NCBI GenBank assembly: GCA_903953805.1
Contig: CAJBLC010000025.1
Span: 1 to 6,062 of the forward strand
Length of the DNA: 6,062 nt
Origin: an uncultured Actinomycetes bacterium
GTDB taxonomy: Bacteria; Actinomycetota; Actinomycetes; Nanopelagicales; Nanopelagicaceae
Direction of reading: 5' to 3'
Position 1 is the first letter of the stretch. Each line of letters starts with the position of its first letter. Below are positions 1 to 4,907 of the stretch, piece after piece. The notes under the pieces are model-generated. The model was given only the letters and a program-made list of their open reading frames with translations, was not told the DNA's origin and made no database searches. Position numbers and translations under genes: made by a program.

Positions 1-154
1 CATCGTTTGTGATGGTTGGGGCTCCCCACTTCTTCTCGAGGACAACGTTGCGACCACGGGGCCCGAGGGTTACCTTGACGGCATCCGCAAGAGCATTCAT
101 ACCGCGCTCTAGGCCACGGCGGGCCTCTTCACTGAAGGCAATCATCTTTGCCAT
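1..154 (-). CDS. groEL: 60 kDa chaperonin GroEL, N-terminal part (cut by window edge)
   Basis: This is the first 51 codons of the chaperonin GroEL, the ATP-driven cytosolic folding chamber; the rest lies beyond the left edge. The translation begins MAKMIAFSEEARRGLERG and contains the family-typical LADAVKVTLGPRGRNVV (about residues 22-38) and EKKWGAPTITND (about 40-51). TLGPRGRNV belongs to the conserved nucleotide-binding start of the equatorial domain. The WGAPTITND wording resembles the actinobacterial solitary GroEL2 type more than the groES-linked copy, which is a family-level inference. The ATG is fixed by a good Shine-Dalgarno sequence, AGGAG at minus-strand positions 167-163, 8 nt upstream. 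No groES lies upstream within this window: the next gene is a divergent transporter ATPase. Regulation is visible as a CIRCE operator and a candidate promoter (separate entries), so HrcA-controlled heat-shock expression is expected. Confidence 0.96.
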   Translation of the reverse strand, partial: MAKMIAFSEEARRGLERGMNALADAVKVTLGPRGRNVVLEKKWGAPTITND

Positions 155-181
155 TGCTCTATCTCCTCTAATAACTAGTTA

Positions 182-196
182 GCCGAATAGTTCGGC
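182..196 (-). other. Hairpin in groEL 5' leader
   Basis: A perfect 6-bp stem, GCCGAA/TTCGGC, encloses a 3-nt loop. It is followed directly towards groEL by the 10-bp palindrome TAACTAGTTA (172-181) and then the Shine-Dalgarno sequence. It lies between the CIRCE operator and the start codon, so it would be transcribed in the groEL leader. It could affect mRNA stability or translation. The inverted repeat is seen directly; its function is inferred. Confidence 0.4.
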
Positions 197-223
197 GGTA
201 CTGATTCACTCCGGGGTCTGGGA

Positions 224-250
224 TTATCACTCGACCCCCTCGAGTGCTAA
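224..250. promoter_or_regulatory. CIRCE operator (HrcA binding site) for groEL
   Basis: The sequence is TTATCACTC, a 9-nt spacer, then GAGTGCTAA. It matches the CIRCE consensus TTAGCACTC-N9-GAGTGCTAA at 17 of 18 arm positions, with exactly the canonical spacer. CIRCE is bound by the repressor HrcA, which represses groE and sometimes dnaK operons outside heat shock. It sits 70 nt upstream of the groEL start codon and begins 5 bp downstream of the proposed -10 box, so bound HrcA would cover the transcription start. Confidence 0.95.
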
Positions 251-255
251 AGCCC

Positions 256-284
256 AATCTAGTCCAAGCCCAACCTGGGCTCAA
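256..284 (-). promoter_or_regulatory. Candidate sigma-A-type promoter of groEL
   Basis: On the minus strand, TTGAGC (284-279; 4 of 6 to TTGACA) and TAGATT (261-256; 4 of 6 to TATAAT) are separated by 17 nt. The expected transcription start falls within the CIRCE operator, the usual arrangement for HrcA repression. The hexamers alone are weak; the spacing and the operator position make the call reasonable. Confidence 0.55.
267..281. repeat. Short inverted repeat in groEL promoter spacer
   Basis: AGCCCA-ACC-TGGGCT is a perfect 6+3+6 dyad lying between the proposed -10 and -35 boxes of groEL and touching the -35. AGCCCAA also occurs as a direct repeat at 251-257 and 267-273. It could be an extra regulator site or chance in a C/G-rich spacer. 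It does not resemble the HspR operator HAIR. Confidence 0.35.
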
Positions 285-311
285 CTTGGGAGAATTCACA
301 CCCTGAGGATC

Positions 312-341
312 TGGACGTTTCGGCCATTCCACCCATACAGT
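312..341 (+). promoter_or_regulatory. Possible promoter of the sugar-transporter ATPase gene
   Basis: TGGACG (312-317) and TACAGT (336-341) each match the sigma-70/sigma-A consensus at 4 of 6 positions, with an 18-nt spacer. They lie about 80 nt upstream of the ATG. This is the best pair seen on the plus strand in the divergent gap, but such matches are common by chance. Confidence 0.3.
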
Positions 342-349
342 TGGGCCAC

Positions 350-365
350 TCAGGGGACTCCCTGA
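350..365 (+). other. Hairpin 1 in ATPase gene leader
   Basis: TCAGGG-GACT-CCCTGA forms a perfect 6-bp stem with a 4-nt loop, just downstream of the candidate -10 box. The left arm (CTCAGGG, 349-355) is also complementary to CCCTGAG at 301-307, so at the DNA level there is a second possible dyad. It could be an operator near the transcription start or an RNA hairpin. Confidence 0.35.
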
Positions 366-384
366 CCTTCATCCAACGGACCGT

Positions 385-402
385 CGGGCACGTACCTGCC
401 CG
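385..402 (+). other. Hairpin 2 in ATPase gene leader, abutting the ribosome binding site
   Basis: CGGGCA-N6-TGCCCG gives a perfect 6-bp GC-rich stem with a 6-nt loop. Its last base is the first G of the purine-rich run GGAGAAGGAG, so the stem ends at the upstream edge of the ribosome binding site. It may shape access to that site. Confidence 0.4.
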
Positions 403-411
403 GAGAAGGAG
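402..411 (+). promoter_or_regulatory. Ribosome binding site that fixes the ATPase gene start
   Basis: The run GGAGAAGGAG contains a strong AAGGAG core (406-411). It is 9 nt from the ATG at 421, an acceptable spacing. It is only 3 nt from the alternative in-frame TTG at 415, which is too close. The ATG is therefore preferred. Confidence 0.75.
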
Positions 412-420
412 CAATTGCTC

Positions 421-1506
421 ATGGCATCAGTTGTATTCGAAAATGCATCACGCATCTACCCAGGCACGACTAAGCCTGCCGTAGATAAGTTGAACCTCAC
501 CGTCAATGACGGAGAGTTCCTCGTCCTCGTTGGCCCATCAGGCTGCGGTAAGTCAACATCACTTCGTATGTTGGCAGGACTTGAAGAAGTCGATGGCGGA
601 ACTATTCGCATCGGCGACCGCGACGTAACAAACGTTGCACCAAAAGATCGCGATATCGCAATGGTCTTCCAGTCATACGCTCTCTACCCACACATGTCAG
701 TTGCAGAGAATATGGGCTTCGCGCTCAAGATCGCTGGCGTTGATAAGGCAGAGCGTGATCGCCGAGTTCTCGAAGCAGCAAAGTTGCTCGACCTCGAGCC
801 ATATCTTGATCGTAAGCCAAAGGCACTCTCAGGCGGACAGCGCCAGCGTGTTGCCATGGGTCGTGCGATTGTTCGCGAACCTCAGGTCTTCTTGATGGAT
901 GAGCCACTATCAAACCTCGATGCAAAGCTCCGCGTTGCTACTCGTACTCAGATTGCTGCGCTACAGCGCCGCCTTGGAATCACAACTGTTTACGTAACAC
1001 ACGACCAGGTCGAAGCGATGACTATGGGCGATCGCGTTGCAGTTCTCAAGGATGGTTTGCTCCAGCAAGTTGATACACCACGTAACCTCTATGACAACCC
1101 TGCAAATGCATTCGTTGCTGGCTTCATCGGCTCACCTGCGATGAACCTCCTCAACGTTCCAGTAAGCGGTGGTCAAGCACACGTTGGTGACTTTAAGTTT
1201 GCAGTTCCAGCATCAGCTGGCTCAACTGTGACTGTTGGTATCCGTCCAGAAGGCTTCACAGCTTCATCTAAGGGCTTTAAGGTCCTTGTTGAAGTAGTTG
1301 AAGAACTCGGATCAGATGCCTTCGTCTACGGAAAGCCAGTAGATAACGAAGTGAAGTTCGCAAATGCTTCAGATGAAGGTGCACAGGTCATCGTTCGCTG
1401 GGATCCAAAGAACCCACCAAAGGCTGGCGATACCATCACCGTTGAGGCAAATGTCAACGCGATCCACCTCTTCGATGCAGCATCAGGAGAGCGTCTCGCT
1501 AAGTAA
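421..1506 (+). CDS. msiK: ABC sugar importer ATP-binding subunit, MsiK/UgpC/MalK type
   Basis: This 361-residue protein is the cytoplasmic ATPase of CUT1-type carbohydrate (or glycerol-3-phosphate) ABC importers and drives uptake by ATP hydrolysis. The full ATPase set is present in order: Walker A GPSGCGKST (38-46), Q-loop Gln84 in VFQSYALYPHM, signature LSGGQRQR (136-143), Walker B VFLMDE (156-161), D-loop SNLD (164-167) and switch His194 in VTHDQVEAM. The C-terminal MalK-like regulatory/TOBE region starts near FIGSPAMN (235-242) and includes GIRPE (273-277). Length is normal for the family. The TTG six bases upstream is rejected because it lies 3 nt from the ribosome binding site. No permease or solute-binding protein gene adjoins it, which suits a shared multitasking ATPase such as actinobacterial MsiK. 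The exact substrate cannot be read from the sequence, and UgpC remains an alternative name. Transcription probably ends at the terminator just downstream. Confidence 0.93.
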   Translation: MASVVFENASRIYPGTTKPAVDKLNLTVNDGEFLVLVGPSGCGKSTSLRMLAGLEEVDGGTIRIGDRDVTNVAPKDRDIAMVFQSYALYPHMSVAENMGFALKIAGVDKAERDRRVLEAAKLLDLEPYLDRKPKALSGGQRQRVAMGRAIVREPQVFLMDEPLSNLDAKLRVATRTQIAALQRRLGITTVYVTHDQVEAMTMGDRVAVLKDGLLQQVDTPRNLYDNPANAFVAGFIGSPAMNLLNVPVSGGQAHVGDFKFAVPASAGSTVTVGIRPEGFTASSKGFKVLVEVVEELGSDAFVYGKPVDNEVKFANASDEGAQVIVRWDPKNPPKAGDTITVEANVNAIHLFDAASGERLAK

Positions 1507-1516
1507 TTCGTTCAAT

Positions 1517-1550
1517 AAAAAACCCCGCACCAATCGGTGCGGGGTTTTTT
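1517..1550. terminator. Strong bidirectional intrinsic terminator
   Basis: A perfect 9-bp stem, CCCCGCACC (1523-1531) and GGTGCGGGG (1536-1544), with loop AATC, is flanked by A6 on the left and T6 on the right. It therefore yields a GC hairpin plus U-tract on both strands. It sits between convergent genes: the hairpin starts 16 nt after the ATPase stop codon and 17 nt after the icd stop codon. One element can terminate both transcripts. Confidence 0.95.
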
Positions 1551-1561
1551 ATTACTCCTAA

Positions 1562-2776
1562 TTAAGCGAGAGCCTTCTGAAGGTTCTCGTCGATCGCATC
1601 CAAGAATGCCTGAGTGTTGAGATATGGAGCATCAGGAGCGATAAGGAGTGCAAGATCCTTCGTCATCTTTCCTGATTCAACAGTCTTAATGCAGACATCT
1701 TCTAGCGTCTTCGTGAAGGCTGCGAGCTCTTCATTGTTATCGAGCTTCGCGCGGTGAGCAAGGCCCTGAGTCCACGCAAAGATAGAGGCGATTGGGTTTG
1801 TTGAAGTCTCTTTACCCTTTTGGTGATCACGGTAGTGACGAGTCACTGTTCCATGAGCAGCTTCTGACTCAACGACCTTTCCATCTGGAGTCATGAGTAC
1901 TGATGTCATCAATCCGAGTGAGCCATAACCTTGTGCAACGGTGTCAGATTGAACATCGCCGTCATAGTTCTTACATGCCCATACATAACCACCAGGCATA
2001 CGTAATGACATAGCAACCATGTCATCGATGAGACGGTGCTCGTACCAAATGCCAAGCTTCTCAAACTCTGCCTTGAACTCAGCCTCATAAATCTCTTGGA
2101 AGATATCTTTGAAACGACCGTCGTAGGCTTTCAAGATCGTGTTCTTTGTAGAGAGATAGACCGGGTACTTACGCTTGATGCCATAGTTGAGTGATGCGCG
2201 AGCAAAATCGCGGATCGAATCATCCAAGTTATACATCGACATTGCGACGCCAGAACCTGGGAAGTCAAAAACGGTGTGCTCGATTGGCGTTGATCCATCT
2301 TCAGGGACAAAGGTCATTGTGAGCTTTCCGGCACCAGGAACCTTGAAATCAGTGGCACGGTATTGATCGCCAAATGCGTGACGGCCAATAACGATTGGTT
2401 GAGTCCAGTGTGGAACCAAGCGTGGGACATTCGAGATGATGATCGGTTCGCGGAAGATCACGCCACCGAGGATGTTACGGATAGTTCCGTTTGGAGACTT
2501 CCACATCTTCTTGAGGCCAAACTCTTCTACGCGAGCTTCATCAGGAGTGATGGTCGCGCACTTAATGCCGACGCCGTGCTTCTGGATCGCCTTAGCAGCA
2601 TCAATAGTGATCTGGTCATCGGTCTCATCGCGCTTCTCGATACCCAAGTCGTAGTACTCAAGATTGACGTCGAGATAAGGCAGGATCAACTTATCCTTGA
2701 TGAACTGCCAGATGATGCGAGTCATCTCATCGCCATCGAGTTCTACAACTGTGCCCTGTACTTTGATCTTGTTCAT
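1562..2776 (-). CDS. icd: NADP-dependent isocitrate dehydrogenase, dimeric eukaryote-like type
   Basis: The 404-residue enzyme oxidatively decarboxylates isocitrate to 2-oxoglutarate, giving NADPH, in the cytosolic TCA cycle. It belongs to the homodimeric class that includes human IDH1/2, not the E. coli-type or the ~740-residue monomeric type. Isocitrate-binding residues are seen in SPNGTIRN (94-101, with Arg100), Arg109 and IGRHAFGDQYRATDF (130-144, with Arg132 and Tyr139). Catalytic Lys211 lies in LSTKNTILKAYDGRF, and the metal-binding aspartates are in LIDDM (251-252) and NYDGDVQSD (Asp274, Asp278). The NADP-binding segment AAHGTVTRHYR spans 306-316 with Arg313 and His314. All expected active-site residues are retained and the length is normal. 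The ATG lies one base after the mdh stop codon, with AAAGGA 8 nt upstream inside the mdh 3' end, so translation is probably coupled to mdh. It is the last gene before the shared terminator. Confidence 0.97.
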   Translation of the reverse strand: MNKIKVQGTVVELDGDEMTRIIWQFIKDKLILPYLDVNLEYYDLGIEKRDETDDQITIDAAKAIQKHGVGIKCATITPDEARVEEFGLKKMWKSPNGTIRNILGGVIFREPIIISNVPRLVPHWTQPIVIGRHAFGDQYRATDFKVPGAGKLTMTFVPEDGSTPIEHTVFDFPGSGVAMSMYNLDDSIRDFARASLNYGIKRKYPVYLSTKNTILKAYDGRFKDIFQEIYEAEFKAEFEKLGIWYEHRLIDDMVAMSLRMPGGYVWACKNYDGDVQSDTVAQGYGSLGLMTSVLMTPDGKVVESEAAHGTVTRHYRDHQKGKETSTNPIASIFAWTQGLAHRAKLDNNEELAAFTKTLEDVCIKTVESGKMTKDLALLIAPDAPYLNTQAFLDAIDENLQKALA

Positions 2777-2777
2777 A

Positions 2778-3734
2778 TTAGAGGTCCTTTACATCTGCTT
2801 GCTTGGCGCGAACTGCTTCTGCTGCAACCTTGAGCGCTTCGATCTCGCTCGCAGTCAAGGCACTTTCAACAACTTTACGGATACCGTTCTTTCCAATCTC
2901 AGCTTCGACGCCAAGGTAGACGCCTTCGATTCCATATTGACCCTCAACCCATGCGCAGACCGGCATGATGGCGCCAGAGTCTTCGATAACAGCCTTCGCC
3001 ATACGAGCAGCGGCAGCTGAAGGTGCGTAGTAGGCAGAGCCAGTCTTTAAGAGAGCAACGACTTCGGCGCCACCATTACGAGTGCGATCAACGAGTTCGG
3101 CGATATCTGCCTCGCTCAAGATCTCGCTCAATGGCTTGCCATCGACTGTGCAACGACTTGGAACTGGAACCATGGTCTCGCCATGTGAACCCAAGGTCAG
3201 AGTCTTAACTGAGCCAACTGGTACTCCAACTTTTTCAGCAACAAAGTTAGTGAAGCGGGCAGTGTCGAGCATTCCGGCCTGTCCCATTACTTGATTCTTT
3301 GGGAAGCCAGTTGCGATCTGTGCGAGGGCTGTCATCTCATCGAGTGGGTTTGAAACCACGATGATGACTGCCTTTGGTGAATGCTTTGCAATGTTCTCGG
3401 CGACGCCACGGACGATGCCAGCATTTACGCCGATGAGATCCATACGCGACATACCTGGCTTGCGTGGAAGCCCTGCAGTAATCACGACGACATCAGAGTT
3501 AGCAGTCGCTTCATAGCCAGCGCCTTCAGCAGTTGTGGTTGCACCGATGATCTTGGTCTCAAAACCTTCGATCGCGCGAGATTGGTTCATATCGAGAGCA
3601 AGGCCTTCTGGCTTTCCTTCAACGATATCTGTCAGCACAACTGTTTCGAAGATGTTGTACTCGGCTAAGCGAAGTGCGGTTGTTGATCCGTAAAAACCAG
3701 ATCCAACAACTGTTACTTTCCCTTTAAGCGCCAT
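2778..3734 (-). CDS. mdh: Malate dehydrogenase, LDH-like type
   Basis: The 318-residue enzyme interconverts malate and oxaloacetate with NAD in the TCA cycle. An N-terminal Rossmann fold carries VVGSGFYGS (9-17), and the acidic Asp36 in VVLTDIVEGK favours NAD. The substrate loop AGLPRKPGMSRMDL (87-100) has Arg91, the position that is Gln in lactate dehydrogenases, plus Arg97. SNPLD (128-132), GMLDTARF (154-161, with Asp157 and Arg160) and catalytic His184 in LGSHGETMVPV complete the active site. The sequence is of the LDH-like malate dehydrogenase group rather than the ~330-residue type found in Streptomyces; the subgroup is judged from motifs only. The frame stays open 33 codons further upstream, but that extension is not Rossmann-like and runs back into the preceding gene. 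The ATG at 3734 has AGGCAGG shortly upstream and starts right before the fold. It lies 53 nt after the DUF3017-type gene and 1 nt before icd. Confidence 0.95.
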   Translation of the reverse strand: MALKGKVTVVGSGFYGSTTALRLAEYNIFETVVLTDIVEGKPEGLALDMNQSRAIEGFETKIIGATTTAEGAGYEATANSDVVVITAGLPRKPGMSRMDLIGVNAGIVRGVAENIAKHSPKAVIIVVSNPLDEMTALAQIATGFPKNQVMGQAGMLDTARFTNFVAEKVGVPVGSVKTLTLGSHGETMVPVPSRCTVDGKPLSEILSEADIAELVDRTRNGGAEVVALLKTGSAYYAPSAAAARMAKAVIEDSGAIMPVCAWVEGQYGIEGVYLGVEAEIGKNGIRKVVESALTASEIEALKVAAEAVRAKQADVKDL

Positions 3735-3787
3735 CTCTACCTGCCTATCTCTGATTGTGATCGGGTATGGGAAATCTGGTTGAAATG

Positions 3788-4036
3788 CTACCTCGCGTGG
3801 GGAAGGGTCACAGCCACGACTAAGAGCCCGCACGCAATACCTAGTGGTAGAAATAACTCAATTCTGCGCTTCATACCCACTCGCTTGTACTTCATATAGG
3901 TATAGCTGCCACTGGCTAGCGCCAAGATGACTCCGCCGGCCCGGACCCGATCGGCAATCGCCAAGCCAGTTCCGATGATGACCATCAGAATCGAGAATTG
4001 CTCCAGCTTGGGTAATTGCTTCCAACCGAGTTTCAA
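3788..4036 (-). CDS. Small membrane protein, DUF3017-type
   Basis: This is an 82-residue, hydrophobic protein of unknown function. Three likely membrane segments are visible: about 14-29 (FSILMVIIGTGLAIA), about 34-49 (GGVILALASGSYTYMK) and about 60-78 (ELFLPLGIACGLLVVAV). Basic residues fill the loop between the last two (KYKRVGMKRR, 49-58), suggesting that loop is cytoplasmic. Assignment to DUF3017 rests on size, topology and its place between folD and mdh, where actinobacteria usually carry that gene; I cannot confirm it by profile search. The start is read as TTG at 4036-4034, overlapping the folD stop codon as TTGA, which implies translational coupling. No in-frame ATG or GTG was seen in the 60 bases upstream of it. 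The next internal Met is residue 18, inside the first membrane segment, so a later start would damage it. Confidence 0.8.
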   Translation of the reverse strand: MKLGWKQLPKLEQFSILMVIIGTGLAIADRVRAGGVILALASGSYTYMKYKRVGMKRRIELFLPLGIACGLLVVAVTLPHAR

Positions 4037-4866
4037 CGAAGTGCTGCTTCTACAACATTTGTCAGGAGCATCGCACGAGTCATTGGGCCGACTCCCCCAG
4101 GGTTCGGTGCAAAGTGACCGGCGACCTCTCGGACATCTGGGTGAACATCGCCTTGCAATCCAGCAGCAGTACGAGTGATGCCGACATCGAGAATTGCCGC
4201 ACCAGGCTTAATCATTTCAGCAGTGATGGAGTGCGGGACTCCTACTGCAGCCACCACAATATCGGCGCGACGAGTGTGAAAGAGAATATCCCGAGTCGAT
4301 GTGTGGGTTGTAGTGACTGTTGCATCGTCGCCGCGGCGCGTGAGAAGTAATCCAAGTGGTCGTCCGACTGTGAGGCCTCGACCAACAATGACAACTTCAG
4401 CGCCTTTGGTTGAAACATCGTAACGATGTAAGAGTTCAATAATTCCGCGCGGAGTGCAAGGCAATGGCGCTGGATCTCCGATGACTAACTTTCCGAGATT
4501 TAATGGGTGAAGGCCATCGGCATCCTTATTGGGATCGATCGCTTCCAACACTGCATGAGAGTTAATACTGCGTGGGAGTGGAAGTTGAACGATATATCCG
4601 GTGCACTCTGCCGCGCTGTTGAGATCAGCAATCGCCGCTAGTACATCTGCTTGCGTTGCACTTGCAGGAAGATCGATACGGATGGAATGGATTCCAACTT
4701 CAGCACAATCTTTATGCTTTCCGCCGACGTAGGAATGCGAACCTGGATCATCGCCCACCAGGATAGTTCCGAGACCCGGCTTCTTCGCCATCGAATCGAC
4801 AGTGACCTTGAGCTCAGCCTTAATAGCGGAAGCAGTTGCCTTGCCATCTAAGGTAATTGCACTCAT
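4033..4866 (-). CDS. folD: Bifunctional methylene-THF dehydrogenase / methenyl-THF cyclohydrolase FolD
   Basis: The 277-residue cytosolic enzyme converts 5,10-methylene-THF to 10-formyl-THF in two steps, using NADP. The catalytic Tyr46-x3-Lys50 pair lies in SYVGGKHKDCAEVG. The folate-site motif YIVQLPLP (91-98, with Gln94) and NKDADGLHPLN (113-123, with the conserved aspartates 115 and 117) follow. PCTPRGIIELL (136-146) leads into the dinucleotide-binding stretch VVIVGRGLTVGRPLGLLL (158-175), and the C-terminal signature PNPGGVGPMTRAMLLTN spans 254-270. Length is normal for the family. The ATG has AGGA 7 nt upstream. It lies 41 nt after purH, whose transformylase consumes its product, and its stop codon overlaps the next gene's start, so co-transcription is likely. 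Confidence 0.97.
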   Translation of the reverse strand: MSAITLDGKATASAIKAELKVTVDSMAKKPGLGTILVGDDPGSHSYVGGKHKDCAEVGIHSIRIDLPASATQADVLAAIADLNSAAECTGYIVQLPLPRSINSHAVLEAIDPNKDADGLHPLNLGKLVIGDPAPLPCTPRGIIELLHRYDVSTKGAEVVIVGRGLTVGRPLGLLLTRRGDDATVTTTHTSTRDILFHTRRADIVVAAVGVPHSITAEMIKPGAAILDVGITRTAAGLQGDVHPDVREVAGHFAPNPGGVGPMTRAMLLTNVVEAALR

Positions 4867-4907
4867 GGCGCGATCCTATCTTTAACTCTGAAAGGTTTAA
4901 AAAACGG

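Noticed and set aside
415..420. TTG start six bases upstream of the ATPase ATG
   Set aside because: It lies only 3 nt from the AAGGAG core, whereas the ATG at 421 lies 9 nt away and begins the typical family N-terminus (MASVVFENAS).
2363..2833. A 156-codon open frame on the plus strand opposite icd and the mdh 3' end
   Set aside because: It is antisense to clearly conserved coding sequence, crosses the mdh-icd boundary, and its translation shows no recognisable domain. It is explained by the codon use of the genes on the other strand.
3735..3787. A separate promoter for mdh-icd in the 53-nt gap
   Set aside because: The best -10-like hexamer (CACAAT) has no acceptable -35 at a normal distance.
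3735..3833. 33-codon N-terminal extension of mdh
   Set aside because: The extension is not related to the Rossmann fold start, overlaps the 3' end of the DUF3017-type gene, and the ATG at 3734 directly precedes the expected first strand.
4867..4907. Terminator or promoter between purH and folD
   Set aside because: There is a short T-run but no preceding GC-rich stem, and the only promoter-like pair would place the -10 (TAGGAT) on top of the folD ribosome binding site.
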